Below are positions 27,544 to 37,871 of a stretch of DNA of 64,000 bases, one piece after another. The DNA comes from Rudaea cellulosilytica DSM 22992 (GTDB lineage Bacteria > Pseudomonadota > Gammaproteobacteria > Xanthomonadales > Rhodanobacteraceae). A program made the translations under genes and the position numbers. The stretch is taken from NCBI RefSeq assembly GCF_000378125.1, contig NZ_KB899244.1, positions 286,867-350,866 on the forward strand, written 5' to 3'. Each line of letters starts with the position of its first letter. Within the stretch, counting starts at the first letter, position 1. The notes below the pieces were generated by a model. That model saw nothing but the letters and a program-made list of their open reading frames with translations, was not told where the DNA came from and searched no databases.

Positions 27544-29868
27544 TCATTCGCGCCAGTACGGATGTCGGTCGATCCGACCCTGCTCGATCAGTCGCGGTGC
27601 GGCGTCCGCGGCGAAACGGAAATCGGCAAAACCGCTGTGCGGCGTGTCCAGCAACGACACGCCCGCCGCGCGATAGCGCGCGACGATCGCGGGACTCGGA
27701 TGATTGAAATGATTGCGGTAGCCCGATGAGACCAGGGCCAGTTCCGGCTCGAGCGCGTCGATGAACGCAGGGCTCGACGACGTCTTGCTGCCGTGATGCG
27801 GCACCTGCAGCAGCGTATGCGCCGCGACCGGCGCCAGCGCCGCGGCTACCTCGGCTTCCACGGTCGCGGTGATGTCGCCGGTCAGCAGCAGGGCGCTGTC
27901 GCCGCTGCGCACTTCAAGCACGCAGCAGCGGTCGTTGTTCTTCGCGGACAGCGGCTCGTGCGGATGCACGATGCGGAAGGTCACGCCGTTCCAGCTCCAC
28001 GCCTCGCCGGCCAGGCACTGCGTCGCCGCCACGTGCAGGCGCTCCGGCTCGCCACCGCTCACGGCCGCATGCGGAAATGCGGCGAGCACCGCCGCCGCGC
28101 CGCCGGCGTGATCGTTGTCGCCATGGCTGACGATCAGCTTATCGAGGCGCGTGATGCCGATCGCATGCAATGCCGGTACCACCGCGGCCTCGCCGAGATC
28201 GAAACCCGAAGGAAAACGCGCGCCGGCGTCGTAGACGAGGGTGTGGTCGCGCGTGCGCACGACGACCGACAGGCCCTGCCCGACATCGAGCATCAGCGCT
28301 TCGAATTCGCCATCGGCCAGCACATGGCGCGCGGGAACCAGCAGCGGCAGGAACAGGACGAAGCCGAGGCCACGCGCCGGCATGCCGCGCGGCAACAGCA
28401 ACCATGCGGCGCCGAGCATCGCCAGCGCGAACGCCCAGGCGCTCGGCTCCGGGAAATACCACAGCGCGCCAGGCCAATCGGCCATTTGTTCGAGCAGCCG
28501 CCACAGCGCGAGCATTGCGTATCCCGCCAGCGTGAGCAGCGGAGCGCCCAGCGCGGGCACCACCAGCTGTAAAAGAGCGCCGGCAACGCCGAACGGCAGG
28601 ATCAGGAAGCAGACCACCGGCACGGCGATCAGGTTCGCCAACGGCCCGATCAGCGAACTCTGGCCGAAGAACCAGATCGTCAGCGGCAGCAGGCCGAGGC
28701 TGGCGACGCCTTGCGCGCCGATCATCTCGCGCCACCAGGACCGACGCTCGCCGCGGCCGCCGAGGCAGAACATCAACCAGGCCACACCGACGAATGACAG
28801 CCAGAATCCTGCGCTGAGCACGCATAGCGGATCGAACGCGAGCAGCGCGATCACCGCGAACGCGAGTCCGTGCACGGGCGCACGCGCGCGGCGCACGAGG
28901 TTTGCGGCAAGCAGCATGCCGATCATGACCAACGCCCTGCGGGTTGGCAGCCCGAGCCCCGAGATCGCTGCGTAGCCAAGTGCGAAGGCGATGCTTGCGA
29001 GCGCCTCGATCAGCGGCGCCGGCCAGCGCAGGGTCAACCGCGGCGCGAGCTTCCACAGTCCGCGCACGAACAGCACGCCGAAGCCCGCGAACAGCGCGAT
29101 ATGCAAGCCGGAAATGGCGATCAGGTGCGGAATACCCGTCGCGCGCGCGACGTTCCATTCGTGCTCGTCCATCGCGCGCTGATCCCCGAACGCGAGCGCC
29201 CGCAACACATCGCTCTGCGGACCGGTTCCGAGCGTGTCGGCGATGCCTTGCGAGATGCGTCGGCGCAGGTGCTCGACGCAAAACGTGCGCTCGCCCGTCG
29301 CCGCGTTGAGCGTGTCCTCGCGCACGTAGCCGGTGGCGTTGATGCCCTCGGCCAGCGCATAACGTTCGAAGTCGAACGCGCCTGGATCGATCAGGCCGCG
29401 CGGTCGTTTCAGGCGCACATGCAGGCGCCAGCGCGAGCAGGGTTCGATGTCGGGAACGACAGTCTTTTCGCTCGCGTACCAGTGCAGGCGCAGCGTGCCG
29501 GAGAGCGGAACCGACTGACCGGCGCGCTCGGCCGCGGCGACGGCGAGATCGAAACGGGTGGCGTCGTCCTGTGCATACGGCAGGCCGAGCACGGCACCGG
29601 TGACGACGATGTCTTCGCCCTCGAGCGCCGCAGGCAACCGCGCCGACAGCGCGAGGTCCGCGCGCCAAACGGTCCATGCCGCGCCGAGCAATACGTAGCC
29701 GAGCCAGCGCCAGCGGCTATGCCGCGAGGCCAGAATGAGGCCGGCAATCGCAACGGAGATCGTCAACCAGAGCGAAGGCAGCGCGGTCAACGCCTGCACC
29801 GCGACCGCACCCGCGAGCAGCGCAACGGCAGTCGCGACGCTGAACAATTGCGGCAATGGAAACCTCAT
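27544..29868 (-). CDS. comEC: DNA internalization-related competence protein ComEC/Rec2
   Basis: A 774-residue inner-membrane channel for single-stranded DNA uptake. N-terminal helices and DUF4131-type segment (1-190), Competence domain (about 210-490; LIAISGLHIALFAGFGVLFV is the family hallmark) and a C-terminal metallo-beta-lactamase-like domain with SHGDNDHAGGAAAV and VPHHGSKTSSS. All three parts are full length, so natural transformation could be functional. ATG 29868 follows GGGAGGGGAAAC. Sits between lolD and exbB. Confidence 0.93.
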   Translation of the reverse strand: MRFPLPQLFSVATAVALLAGAVAVQALTALPSLWLTISVAIAGLILASRHSRWRWLGYVLLGAAWTVWRADLALSARLPAALEGEDIVVTGAVLGLPYAQDDATRFDLAVAAAERAGQSVPLSGTLRLHWYASEKTVVPDIEPCSRWRLHVRLKRPRGLIDPGAFDFERYALAEGINATGYVREDTLNAATGERTFCVEHLRRRISQGIADTLGTGPQSDVLRALAFGDQRAMDEHEWNVARATGIPHLIAISGLHIALFAGFGVLFVRGLWKLAPRLTLRWPAPLIEALASIAFALGYAAISGLGLPTRRALVMIGMLLAANLVRRARAPVHGLAFAVIALLAFDPLCVLSAGFWLSFVGVAWLMFCLGGRGERRSWWREMIGAQGVASLGLLPLTIWFFGQSSLIGPLANLIAVPVVCFLILPFGVAGALLQLVVPALGAPLLTLAGYAMLALWRLLEQMADWPGALWYFPEPSAWAFALAMLGAAWLLLPRGMPARGLGFVLFLPLLVPARHVLADGEFEALMLDVGQGLSVVVRTRDHTLVYDAGARFPSGFDLGEAAVVPALHAIGITRLDKLIVSHGDNDHAGGAAAVLAAFPHAAVSGGEPERLHVAATQCLAGEAWSWNGVTFRIVHPHEPLSAKNNDRCCVLEVRSGDSALLLTGDITATVEAEVAAALAPVAAHTLLQVPHHGSKTSSSPAFIDALEPELALVSSGYRNHFNHPSPAIVARYRAAGVSLLDTPHSGFADFRFAADAAPRLIEQGRIDRHPYWRE

Positions 29869-29913
29869 GTTTCCCCTCCCGTCCCCGGGGGAAGGATACT
29901 TGTTCGCAGCGGC

Positions 29914-30618
29914 TTACGCCTGCAAAGGTTCGGTCAGACCGCCGCCATGCAGTTCGAGCACGCGATCCATGCGCCGCGCGAGCGTGCGATCGTGGGTGAC
30001 GAGGACGAAGCTCGTGCCGATCTCGCGGTTGAGCTCGAGCATCAGCGCGTAGACCTGCGCGGCATTTTTCTCGTCGAGATTGCCGGTCGGCTCGTCGCCG
30101 AGCACGCAGGCCGGGCGCGTGACCAGTGCGCGCGCAACTGCACAGCGCTGGCGCTCACCGCCGGACAACTCGCCCGGCTTGTGCGCGGTGCGATGCGCGA
30201 GGCCGACGCGTTCGAGCAGCTCGTTGGCGCGCTGCTTCGCCTCGGCGACCTTCGTGCCGCGGATCAAGAGCGGCATCGCCACGTTCTCGAGCGCGGTGAA
30301 TTCGGGCAGCAGATGATGAAATTGATAAATGAAGCCGAGCGAACGATTACGCAGCTCGCCGCGCTCGCGGTCGGACAGCTTCGACATCGCACGGCCCTCG
30401 ACTTCGACCTCGCCGGAACTCAAGGTATCGAGTCCGCCGAGAATATGCAGCAGCGTGCTCTTGCCCGTGCCTGAGGCGCCGACGATCGCAAGCGTCGAGG
30501 CACGCGCGAGCTCGAAGCTCACATTGCTCAGCACCGGAGTGTGCAGCTTGCCTTCGGCATAGGTCTTGGCGACGTTGCGCGCGCGCAGGACAATGTCGTT
30601 GTTCATCGCATCACTCAT
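29914..30618 (-). CDS. lolD: lipoprotein-releasing ABC transporter ATPase LolD
   Basis: A 234-residue ABC ATPase with Walker [13 protein letters not shown], signature [15 protein letters not shown], Walker [12 protein letters not shown] and H-loop VTHD. It powers release of outer-membrane lipoproteins from the inner membrane to LolA. ATG 30618 overlaps the end of lolC by 8 nt (ATGAGTGA); ATG 30606 is an alternative start. Confidence 0.94.
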   Translation of the reverse strand: MSDAMNNDIVLRARNVAKTYAEGKLHTPVLSNVSFELARASTLAIVGASGTGKSTLLHILGGLDTLSSGEVEVEGRAMSKLSDRERGELRNRSLGFIYQFHHLLPEFTALENVAMPLLIRGTKVAEAKQRANELLERVGLAHRTAHKPGELSGGERQRCAVARALVTRPACVLGDEPTGNLDEKNAAQVYALMLELNREIGTSFVLVTHDRTLARRMDRVLELHGGGLTEPLQA

Positions 30619-31855
30619 AGCGCAGCGCCGCTGCCGGTTGCGTACGCGCCGCGCGCCAGGCCGGGTACAAGGTCGCGAGCAGGCAGAACACCCACGCGAT
30701 CGCGGCAACCCAGCCGACATCGCTCCAATGCAGGTCGGACGGCACCTCGTTGATGTAGTAGATGTCCGCCGGCAGGATCTCGAAGTTGAATGTGTGCTCG
30801 AGCCACTTCGCCACGACCGGGATGTTCCACGCGAGCAGCACGCCGCCGACCAAGCCCAAGAGAATTCCGAAGCTACCGACGATCACGCCCTGTACGGTGA
30901 AGATGCCCATGACCTTGTTCGGCGAGATGCCGAGCGTGCGCAAGATCGCAATGTCGGCCTGCTTGTCGGTGACGAGCATGATCAGCGTCGAGACGAGATT
31001 GAACGCGGCGACGCCGACGATCAGCGAGAGGATGATGAACATCACCGTCTTCTCCATCTTCACCGCGCTGAAGAAGTTCTGGTGGCTCGTTTCCCATGTC
31101 GTGATGCGGAAGTATTGTCGTTCGAATCTATCGCGCAAGCCGGACGCGATCTTGTACGCATCGAACATGTCGTCGAGCTTGAGGCGGATCCCGCCGGCCC
31201 CCTCGGCGCGCAGCAAGGTCACTGTGTCGTCCAGGTTCATCAGCGCGACGCCAGTGTCGTACTCGGCGAAGCCGACTGAGAATACGCCGACGACCTCGCA
31301 GTTCTTCGAACGGGGTACCGCGCCGACCGGCGTGACGCTGGCCTCGGCCACAATCATCGTGACTTTGTCGCCGACGCGCACGCCGAGCTGCATCGCCAGC
31401 TCGTTGCCGAGGATGACGTGGAAACTGCCAGGCGTGAGCTGCGCAAGCGAGCCGGAAAGCAACTTGTCCCCGACGTTCGACACCTTCGGCTCCTGCTCGG
31501 GCACGATGCCGTGTACCACGGCATAGCCAGTGCGCCGCCCACGCAACATCGCCTGCGCATCGAGATACGGCGCCGCGCCGACTACATGCGGGCTGTTCTC
31601 CACTTTCTTCACGGTGTCGCGCCAATCTGCAATGCCACCGTCGACGCTCTCGATCGAGGCGTGCGCGACCATGCCGAGGATGCGTTCCTGCATGTCGCCC
31701 TGGAAACCGTTCATCACACTCATCACCGCGATCAACGCCATCACGCCGACCGCGATGCCGAGCATCGACACGAGCGAAATGAACGAGATGAAGTGATTGC
31801 GGCGCTTGGCGCGCGTGTAGCGCAGGCCGATGAACAGTTGCAGCGGATGAAACAT
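30611..31855 (-). CDS. lolC: lipoprotein-releasing ABC transporter permease LolC/LolE
   Basis: A 414-residue permease with an N-terminal helix ([20 protein letters not shown], residues 20-45), a large periplasmic MacB-like domain, and three C-terminal helices ending in FtsX fold ([20 protein letters not shown]). Start ATG 31855 ([13 protein letters not shown]) matches the LolC/E N-terminus; longer frame upstream is not conserved. Only one permease gene is present, so the complex is probably a LolF-like homodimer with LolD, as in many non-enteric proteobacteria. Confidence 0.92.
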   Translation of the reverse strand: MFHPLQLFIGLRYTRAKRRNHFISFISLVSMLGIAVGVMALIAVMSVMNGFQGDMQERILGMVAHASIESVDGGIADWRDTVKKVENSPHVVGAAPYLDAQAMLRGRRTGYAVVHGIVPEQEPKVSNVGDKLLSGSLAQLTPGSFHVILGNELAMQLGVRVGDKVTMIVAEASVTPVGAVPRSKNCEVVGVFSVGFAEYDTGVALMNLDDTVTLLRAEGAGGIRLKLDDMFDAYKIASGLRDRFERQYFRITTWETSHQNFFSAVKMEKTVMFIILSLIVGVAAFNLVSTLIMLVTDKQADIAILRTLGISPNKVMGIFTVQGVIVGSFGILLGLVGGVLLAWNIPVVAKWLEHTFNFEILPADIYYINEVPSDLHWSDVGWVAAIAWVFCLLATLYPAWRAARTQPAAALRYE

Positions 31856-32217
31856 GCAGTTGGAAATCCGTTTACGAAAAAGCTGCAAATTCGCAGAGGA
31901 GTCGACCGTCGGCGTTAGCGACCGGCTCTTGGGTCGCTTCAACGCCGACAGTTATTGCCGCGCGCAGCGTCGGCAATAACCGCAATTGTACGTTGCCACC
32001 CGCACGCGCGTCAGTTCGACCGCGGCCGCGCAGACAGGTTCCTGTACGCGCTTTCATCTACTTGAACATTTAATAAACCGTTCGGTGTTGAAATTAAACT
32101 CCGCAGCCTTACTTGGTATCCGAGCATGAGGCGGTCACAACGACCGCCGATGCGACGCGGCCTTCGGGCGCGCTTTGTCGATTCACTACGCAACAACAAA
32201 AGCAACGGAGACACCCC
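31856..32217. other. divergent intergenic region lolC / outer-membrane protein gene
   Basis: 362 nt without a supported gene. It carries the upstream region of the lolCD-comEC run on one side and of the barrel gene on the other. An AT-rich stretch at about 32058-32100 (TTGAACATTTAATAAACC) is the best promoter candidate for the barrel gene; no regulator site was recognised. Confidence 0.5.
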
Positions 32218-32796
32218 ATGAAAAATACGCTGTTCGCTATCGCCCTCGCTACCGCTTCGCTGGCTGCTTTGCCGGCTGTCACCCATGCCGCCGACGGCGC
32301 CGGTGGCGCCTTCGTCAACGGCAACATCGGCCGCTCCAGCCTCGACAAGGGCTTGTACGACGACAACGACACGGGTTACGGCATCAATGCCGGCTATCGC
32401 TGGCTGCTCAATCCGAACGTCGCGCTCGGCGTCGAAGGCGGCTACACCGACCTGGGCAAGTTCGACACCAAGGGTGCCTACAGTGGACTCGGCCTCGGCC
32501 ACGCTTCAGTGAAGGGTTGGACCGCCGGTGTCAACGGTCGCTTCAACGTGGCCCCGCAGTGGTATGTATCCGGCCGCGCGGGCCTGTTCCGTGCCGACAC
32601 GAAAGGCTGGACCAACGAGACCGTGTCGACCTACGTCGACGACAGCAGCACCAAATGGTATGCCGGTGCGGGCTTCGGCTACGATTTCAGCAACAACCTC
32701 TCGCTCGGCCTGAACTACGACTACTACAAGACGAGCACGAACCGGTTGAACCTCGACCCGAGCCTGTTCTCGGTCAGCGCGGAATATCGCTTCTGA
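32218..32796 (+). CDS. outer-membrane beta-barrel protein
   Basis: A 192-residue precursor: signal peptide MKNTLFAIALATASLAALPA with cleavage after THA (about residue 24), then an eight-strand-type OmpA/Opacity barrel with alternating aromatic strands (GYGINAGYRWLLNPNVALGV, WYAGAGFGYDFSNNLSLGLN) and the C-terminal aromatic strand FSVSAEYRF. No OmpA peptidoglycan-binding domain. GGAG lies 8 nt before the ATG. A strong terminator follows, so it is monocistronic. Specific function unknown. Confidence 0.9.
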   Translation: MKNTLFAIALATASLAALPAVTHAADGAGGAFVNGNIGRSSLDKGLYDDNDTGYGINAGYRWLLNPNVALGVEGGYTDLGKFDTKGAYSGLGLGHASVKGWTAGVNGRFNVAPQWYVSGRAGLFRADTKGWTNETVSTYVDDSSTKWYAGAGFGYDFSNNLSLGLNYDYYKTSTNRLNLDPSLFSVSAEYRF

Positions 32797-32862
32797 GGCT
32801 TGAAATTCCTCTTTACCCCACCATTTCCGATTTAACTCCAACGCAGGGATGCACACAGGGAC

Positions 32863-32893
32863 AACCGGCCTCGCAAGAGGCCGGTTTTCTTTT
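32863..32893 (+). terminator. intrinsic terminator of the barrel gene
   Basis: Perfect 10-bp stem AACCGGCCTC / GAGGCCGGTT with GCAA loop, followed by TTTCTTTT. The convergent ygfX gene ends at 32948 and the stem is preceded by few A residues, so it acts mainly on the plus strand. Confidence 0.9.
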
Positions 32894-32947
32894 GCCCGGG
32901 ACTTTTCTCTTCGCACTGATGCACAGCGGATCGCACAGCCGATATCT

Positions 32948-33376
32948 TCAATGACCTGCGGTCGAATTGGCGCGCGCCAAGCGCACACGCAGGCGTCGCC
33001 GGATTTCCTCGTCGACATTGTCCGGCAACAGCACGAACGAGCAGATTCGTTTCGGATCGACGCGCAGCATGAGCACGATCAGCGCGCCGAGCACCACCGC
33101 ATGGTGGAGCTCGCCGACCTGCTCGCGTTCGGCGACATCATGCAGCCGCCAATGGCCGGCGGAGTGCCACATGATGTGCACGAACGGCGGACGCAGGAAT
33201 CTCCGCGACGAATGCAGTGCGTAAGCTGCCACCAGCGCGGCCAGCACGAGCTTGATCCAGGCATTCAGCCCGCACAGCGCGATCGCGATCAGCGCGAGCG
33301 CGGCGATCACGACGAGGGCGAGCAACAGCCAGCGCGACGGCCGGTAGTCAAACGCGATCGCGGGTACGGATTTCAT
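32948..33376 (-). CDS. YgfX/CptA-like membrane protein
   Basis: A 142-residue protein with two adjacent N-terminal membrane helices (WLLLALVVIAALALIAIALC, WIKLVLAALVAAYAL) and a soluble tail rich in W and R (HIMWHSAGHWRLHD, DPKRICSFVLLPDNVDEE). This layout and its place directly after sdhE match E. coli ygfX (cptA), described as an inhibitor of cell division/cytoskeleton and as a partner of SdhE; the exact role is debated. Its start overlaps sdhE by 29 nt. Confidence 0.75.
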   Translation of the reverse strand: MKSVPAIAFDYRPSRWLLLALVVIAALALIAIALCGLNAWIKLVLAALVAAYALHSSRRFLRPPFVHIMWHSAGHWRLHDVAEREQVGELHHAVVLGALIVLMLRVDPKRICSFVLLPDNVDEEIRRRLRVRLARANSTAGH

Positions 33377-33590
33377 CGATGATGCGACGGAAACGCAGGT
33401 CGTCCGGCGCGCCGTGCCCCTGTAGCCAACGCCACAGCTCCGGGTCCGGCTGTTCGAGCAGTTCGGCGAACGCCGCCTTCGCCGTCTCGTCTGCCCGAGC
33501 GTAATGCGTATCCAGCCACCCGCCGAGCAGCTGGTCGAGTTCGCGCATGCCGCGCCGGCAGCGCCAACGCAGGCGACCCGTTTCGCTCAC
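33348..33590 (-). CDS. sdhE: succinate dehydrogenase flavinylation factor SdhE
   Basis: An 80-residue SdhE/SDHAF2-family protein that helps attach FAD covalently to SdhA. Contains the RGMRELDQLLGGW motif near residue 13 (the RGxxE patch needed for SdhA contact) and ELWRWLQG. The start is GTG, overlapping the MAPEG stop as GTGA; in-frame sequence upstream lies within the MAPEG gene. Followed by ygfX, the classical pair, and part of the sdh run on this strand. Confidence 0.92.
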   Translation of the reverse strand: MSETGRLRWRCRRGMRELDQLLGGWLDTHYARADETAKAAFAELLEQPDPELWRWLQGHGAPDDLRFRRIIDEIRTRDRV

Positions 33591-34006
33591 CTGAGCAGCC
33601 CCCAGGCAAGCACGCCCCAGAGTATCCATAGCGCAAAACTGCTCGCCACATAGGCGTAGAAACGGTGCATCACCTTGTTGTAGCCGCACTGGATCGCGCT
33701 GTGGGCGACGCGCAGCGCGACGAATGCCCATGCCAGCCCCAAGGTGACGGCATTGACTTGCGCAGAGAGAACCGCGACAGCCAGGGCCGCGTAGAACAGC
33801 ACCGGCATCTCGAACAAATTGCGGAAATTATCGGCGGCGCGCGTGTCCGTGAGCCGCGCCGCCGCCTGCGCAGAGTTGGCGATCGACTGCGGATGAATGC
33901 GTTCGCGTTTCATCTCGCCGATGCGCGTGGCGTACATGCGCATCTGCACGACGAAAGTCAGTGCGACCATGGCCACTGCGGGCCAGAAGATCAAACGCGC
34001 ATCCAT
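33587..34006 (-). CDS. MAPEG family membrane protein
   Basis: A 139-residue protein with four membrane helices. The MAPEG core ADNFRNLFEMPVLFYAALAV (residues 58-77) is clear. MAPEG proteins include glutathione transferases and peroxidases, but small bacterial members are mostly uncharacterised. It sits between sdhB (128 nt away, with a repeat in the gap) and sdhE (4-nt overlap), an unusual insertion into the sdh set. Confidence 0.9.
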   Translation of the reverse strand: MDARLIFWPAVAMVALTFVVQMRMYATRIGEMKRERIHPQSIANSAQAAARLTDTRAADNFRNLFEMPVLFYAALAVAVLSAQVNAVTLGLAWAFVALRVAHSAIQCGYNKVMHRFYAYVASSFALWILWGVLAWGLLR

Positions 34007-34041
34007 CGGCCGCCCCTATGAACTAAAAACCGTCGCGTGCT

Positions 34042-34130
34042 AAGGCAGATTGCGTCGACGGCACGCAGGAAGCGGAGTGTACATGCGTGTACCTGGATTC
34101 CGAGCACCGGCGGCGCGTAACGTGCGCAAC
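34042..34130. repeat. dispersed intergenic repeat (copy 2)
   Basis: Shares with 1231-1318 the ordered blocks AAGGCAG, CGCAGGA, GCGGAGTGTACA, a GTAC inverted pair, and ATTCCGAGCACCG. Lies between sdhB and the MAPEG gene, right after the sdhB stop. This copy lacks the long terminal arms seen in copy 1. Could form a hairpin around GTGTACATGCGTGTAC. Confidence 0.7.
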
Positions 34131-34134
34131 CGTT

Positions 34135-34920
34135 TTACACGCCCTTGCGCTCGACCATCAATTTCTTGATCTCGCCGATCGCCTTGGCCGGGTTCAAGCC
34201 CTTCGGACAGGTGTTCGTGCAGTTCATGATCGTGTGGCAACGATAGAGCTTGAACGGATCTTCGAGCTCGTCCAGGCGCGCACCGGTCTCCTCATCGCGC
34301 GAGTCGGCGATGAATCGATACGCCTGCAACAGCGCCGCGGGGCCGAGGTACTTGTCGCCGTTCCACCAGTAACTTGGGCAGGCGGTAGAGCAGGATGCAC
34401 AGAGAATGCACTCGTAGAGACCGTCGAGCTTGGCGCGGTCCTCCTTCGACTGCAGGCGCTCACGGTCGGGCGGCGGCGGCGTCTGCGTGCGCAACCACGG
34501 CTTGACCGCGGCGTACTGCGCATAGAAGTTGGTCAGGTCAGGCACGAGATCCTTCACCACCGGCATGTGCGGTAACGGATAGATCTTCACGTCGCCCTTG
34601 ATCTCGTCGCAGGCCTTGGTACAGGCCAGCGTGTTGCTGCCGTCGATGTTCATCGCGCACGAGCCGCAGATGCCCTCGCGACAGGAACGACGGAAAGTCA
34701 GCGTCGAGTCGATCTCGTTCTTGATCTTGATCAGCGCGTCGAGAACCATCGGCCCACATGAATCCATGTCGACTTCGTACTCGTCGATGTGAGGGTTTTG
34801 GCCGTCGTCCTCGTTCCAGCGGTAGACGCGGAACGTGCGCACGTTCTTCGCGCCCGCCTTCGCCGGGTACTTCTTGCCCTTCTGGACCTTGGAATTCTTC
34901 GGAAGAGTGAACTCAGCCAT
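34135..34920 (-). CDS. sdhB: succinate dehydrogenase iron-sulfur subunit
   Basis: A 261-residue subunit with the [2Fe-2S] ligands C80, C85, C88 and C100 and the C-terminal ferredoxin-like domain [12 protein letters not shown] and [17 protein letters not shown] for the [4Fe-4S] and [3Fe-4S] clusters. Transfers electrons from SdhA FAD to quinone at the membrane anchor. Starts 56 nt after sdhA. Confidence 0.96.
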   Translation of the reverse strand: MAEFTLPKNSKVQKGKKYPAKAGAKNVRTFRVYRWNEDDGQNPHIDEYEVDMDSCGPMVLDALIKIKNEIDSTLTFRRSCREGICGSCAMNIDGSNTLACTKACDEIKGDVKIYPLPHMPVVKDLVPDLTNFYAQYAAVKPWLRTQTPPPPDRERLQSKEDRAKLDGLYECILCASCSTACPSYWWNGDKYLGPAALLQAYRFIADSRDEETGARLDELEDPFKLYRCHTIMNCTNTCPKGLNPAKAIGEIKKLMVERKGV

Positions 34921-34976
34921 GTCTGCTACCTATTATCGATTCGGCGACCGGCTCGCGCCGGGATGACGGGCAAAAA

Positions 34977-36767
34977 TCAATAAACGCGCGCCTTCGGCGG
35001 CACTGGCGCCACTTCGTCGGTCAGCGTGTTCATATGCACCGGCCGGTAGTCGAAGCTGCAGGCGCCCTTGGCGTCGACCTTGACCAGCGTATGCTTCATC
35101 CAGTTGACGTCGTCGCGCTCGGGGAAATCCTCGCGTGCGTGCGCGCCGCGCGATTCGTGGCGCTGCTCGGCCGAGTTGATCGTCGCAACGGCGTTGTACA
35201 GCAGGTTCTGCAACTCGTAGGTCTCGATCAAGTCGGAGTTCCACACCAGCGAGCGGTCGCTGACGCGCACGTCCTCGAACGAGGTGAAGATCTTCGCCAT
35301 CTTCGCGCAGCCTTCCTGCAGGCTGGATGCGGTGCGGAACACCGCGGCGTCGCTCTGCATCGTGCGCTGCATGTCGAGGCGCACGTCGGCAGTCGCGCGC
35401 GAGCCCTTGGCGTTGCGCAATTTGTCGAGATTGGCCAGCGCCGCGTCGCAGGCGTCTGCGGGCAGCTCGACGTGCGAGGCGCCCGACTTGATCGTCTCGG
35501 CGGCGCGGTTCGCGACCGCACGGCCGAACACGACCAGATCGAGCAGCGAGTTGGAGCCGAGGCGGTTCGCACCGTGGACCGAGACGCACGCCGCTTCGCC
35601 GATCGCGTACAGGCCTTCGACGACCTTGTCCGGGTCGTCGCCGAATTTCTGCACGACTTCGCCGTGGTAGTTGGTCGGAATGCCGCCCATGTTGTAGTGC
35701 ACGGTCGGCAGCACCGGGATCGGCTGCTTGGTCACGTCGACGCCCGCGAAGATGCGCGCGCTCTCGGCGATGCCGGGCAGCTTTTCATGGATGACTTCGG
35801 GGCCGAGGTGGGTCAGGTCGAGCAGGATGTGATCCTTGTGCTCGCCGACGCCGCGACCTTCGCGGATTTCGATCGTCATCGAGCGCGAGACGACGTCGCG
35901 CGATGCGAGATCCTTGTAGTGCGGCGCGTAGCGTTCCATGAAGCGCTCACCGTTCGAATTGCGCAGGATGCCGCCTTCGCCGCGCACGCCTTCGGTGATC
36001 AGGCAACCGGCGCCGTAGATTCCGGTCGGGTGGAACTGCACGAATTCCATGTCCTGCAAGGCCAGGCCGGCGCGGGCCGCGAGGCCCGTGCCGTCGCCCG
36101 TGCAGGTGTGCGCCGAGGTCGCGCTGAAGTAGGCACGGCCGTAGCCGCCTGTGGCGAGCACGATGCCGTGCGCGCGAAACAGGTGCAGCGTACCCTCGGC
36201 CATGTCGAGCGCGAGCACGCCGCGGCAGGCGCCGTGGGCATCGAAGATCAGGTCGAGTGCGAAATATTCGACCTTGAACTGCGCGTCGTGCGCTAGCGAC
36301 TGCTGGTACAGCGTGTGCAGCATCGCGTGGCCGGTGCGATCGGCAGCGGCGCAGGTGCGCTGCGCCGGCGGACCTTCGCCGTAGCGCGTGGTCATGCCGC
36401 CGAACGGACGCTGGTAGATCTTGCCTTCTTCCGTGCGCGAGAACGGCACGCCGTAATGTTCGAGCTCGACCACCGCAGCCGGCGCGGTCTGGCACATGTA
36501 CTGGATCGCGTCCTGGTCGCCGAGCCAATCCGAGCCCTTGATGGTGTCGTAGAAGTGGTAGCGCCAGTTGTCCTCGCCCATGTTGCCGAGCGCAGCCGAG
36601 ATGCCACCCTGCGCCGCCACCGTGTGCGAGCGCGTCGGAAACACCTTGGTCAGGCAAACGGTCTTCAAGCCCTTCGCAGCGAGGCCGAAGGTCGCGCGCA
36701 AGCCCGCGCCGCCGGCGCCGACGACGACCATGTCGTATTTGTGTTCGGTGATCTTGTAAGCCGACAT
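34977..36767 (-). CDS. sdhA: succinate dehydrogenase flavoprotein subunit
   Basis: A 596-residue catalytic subunit: dinucleotide fold [13 protein letters not shown], flavinylated histidine H48 in [13 protein letters not shown] segment [20 protein letters not shown], and the C-terminal domain ending in the family tail [11 protein letters not shown]. Oxidises succinate to fumarate. Covalent FAD attachment would use SdhE and the SDHAF4-like factor encoded at the two ends of this operon. Confidence 0.97.
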   Translation of the reverse strand: MSAYKITEHKYDMVVVGAGGAGLRATFGLAAKGLKTVCLTKVFPTRSHTVAAQGGISAALGNMGEDNWRYHFYDTIKGSDWLGDQDAIQYMCQTAPAAVVELEHYGVPFSRTEEGKIYQRPFGGMTTRYGEGPPAQRTCAAADRTGHAMLHTLYQQSLAHDAQFKVEYFALDLIFDAHGACRGVLALDMAEGTLHLFRAHGIVLATGGYGRAYFSATSAHTCTGDGTGLAARAGLALQDMEFVQFHPTGIYGAGCLITEGVRGEGGILRNSNGERFMERYAPHYKDLASRDVVSRSMTIEIREGRGVGEHKDHILLDLTHLGPEVIHEKLPGIAESARIFAGVDVTKQPIPVLPTVHYNMGGIPTNYHGEVVQKFGDDPDKVVEGLYAIGEAACVSVHGANRLGSNSLLDLVVFGRAVANRAAETIKSGASHVELPADACDAALANLDKLRNAKGSRATADVRLDMQRTMQSDAAVFRTASSLQEGCAKMAKIFTSFEDVRVSDRSLVWNSDLIETYELQNLLYNAVATINSAEQRHESRGAHAREDFPERDDVNWMKHTLVKVDAKGACSFDYRPVHMNTLTDEVAPVPPKARVY

Positions 36768-36789
36768 TGTTGTTCGTTTCCTGTTGCTG

Positions 36790-37176
36790 CTAGGCGAGAG
36801 CGACGCGCACGATCGCGAACACGCTCGTGATCGCGCCGGCGATGCAGAAGAATTTCACCGCAAGCTGCGAGACGACTTCGAGCCACGGCGTGTGCACGTA
36901 GTCTTCGATCACCACCTGCAGGCCGAGTTGGGCATGCCAGAACATCGCGATCACGAATGCGCTGAGCCATACCGCGGCGAAATGGTGGTGCAGCATTGCG
37001 CGTGCCTGGGCGTAGTCGGCATGCACGAGCGCGAGGGCGAGGAAGATCGCCCACAGCGACAGCGGAACGAGTGCGACCGCGGTCACGCGCTGAACGATGA
37101 AGTGCTGGGTACCGCTCTTCGCGGAACCGAGTCCGCGCACGCGCTTCAACGGAGTGCGGAAATCCTGGCTGCTCAT
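36790..37176 (-). CDS. sdhD: succinate dehydrogenase membrane anchor subunit
   Basis: A 128-residue SdhD with three membrane helices, haem-ligand region [20 protein letters not shown] and the family start [20 protein letters not shown]. Overlaps sdhC by 4 nt; sdhA begins 22 nt later. Confidence 0.93.
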   Translation of the reverse strand: MSSQDFRTPLKRVRGLGSAKSGTQHFIVQRVTAVALVPLSLWAIFLALALVHADYAQARAMLHHHFAAVWLSAFVIAMFWHAQLGLQVVIEDYVHTPWLEVVSQLAVKFFCIAGAITSVFAIVRVALA

Positions 37177-37568
37177 TTCGCGCCTCCCTGGGCAATCACG
37201 CAGGCCCAGATCAGGCCGGTGAACACGAGGCTCACGATGACGACGACCCAGCCGGAGCTGCGCGCCTGCTGGATGGAATAGCCTTTACCGACATCCCAGA
37301 ACAGGTGACGAATGCCGTTGGCGAGATGGAAACACAGCGACCAGCTCCAGCCGAAAAGCAGGACGAGGCCGAGCGGCGAGCCGCAGAACGCACGTGCGCC
37401 GGCCCAGGCCTCGGCGCCATTCGCGAGCGCAAGCAACACCCATACGAGCAGCAAGGTGCCAGCGGCCAGCGCAATGCCGGTCGCGCGGTGCACGATCGAT
37501 AGTGCCATAGCGAGCGGCCAGCGATAGATTTGCAGGTGCGGTGAAATCGGGCGGGCATTTTGCGGCAT
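37173..37568 (-). CDS. sdhC: succinate dehydrogenase cytochrome b556 subunit
   Basis: A 131-residue SdhC with the family start RPISPHLQIYRWPLAMALSI and the SIVHRATG motif, three membrane helices, and HLANGIRHLFWDVGKGY with the haem-ligand histidine. Forms the membrane anchor and quinone site with SdhD. Preceded by the SDHAF4-like gene after a 51-nt gap. Confidence 0.95.
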   Translation of the reverse strand: MPQNARPISPHLQIYRWPLAMALSIVHRATGIALAAGTLLLVWVLLALANGAEAWAGARAFCGSPLGLVLLFGWSWSLCFHLANGIRHLFWDVGKGYSIQQARSSGWVVVIVSLVFTGLIWACVIAQGGAK

Positions 37569-37619
37569 ACGGAACCTTGTATGTGGCTACTTCGGGTTGA
37601 ATCGGGATGCGGCGCGCAG

Positions 37620-37823
37620 TCAGAAGTCGACGCAACGACCGTTCTTCTCCCAGTCACCGTAGCGCGTGGGCTCGAGTCCCTTGCGCCCGCCGATCTCCTT
37701 CGGCAGCGGCTTCGCCGGGGGCGACGGCACCGCGGATGATACCGTCTCGGCACGATCGTACGGTGTTTGCGCGACCGGGGTGGTTTCGATTGGCTGAGTC
37801 GGCATGATGTGAGGCTTGCCCAT
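37620..37823 (-). CDS. DUF1674 / SDHAF4-like succinate dehydrogenase assembly factor
   Basis: A 67-residue protein whose last 26 residues (KEIGGRKGLEPTRYGDWEKN, then GRCVDF) are the DUF1674 signature shared with mitochondrial SDHAF4, which binds flavinylated SdhA during assembly. First gene of the sdh operon. ATG 37823 (MGKPHIMPTQ) is chosen; ATG 37805 is also possible. A perfect TATAAT box lies about 50 nt upstream. Confidence 0.85.
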   Translation of the reverse strand: MGKPHIMPTQPIETTPVAQTPYDRAETVSSAVPSPPAKPLPKEIGGRKGLEPTRYGDWEKNGRCVDF

Positions 37824-37839
37824 GTTCGCTTGACAACGC

Positions 37840-37863
37840 GCGGGAAATCTCCATGTTTCCCGC
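37840..37863 (-). promoter_or_regulatory. hairpin at the 5' end of the sdh operon transcript
   Basis: Perfect 8-bp inverted repeat GCGGGAAA / TTTCCCGC with an 8-nt loop that contains GGAG, placed at or just after the predicted transcript start and before the first ATG. Could protect the 5' end or bind a regulator. Inference. Confidence 0.4.
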
Positions 37864-37871
37864 AATGCACA

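Noticed and set aside
28139..29677. 512-codon frame on the comEC strand in another register
   Set aside because: Same strand as comEC but Arg/Ala-rich and without domains.
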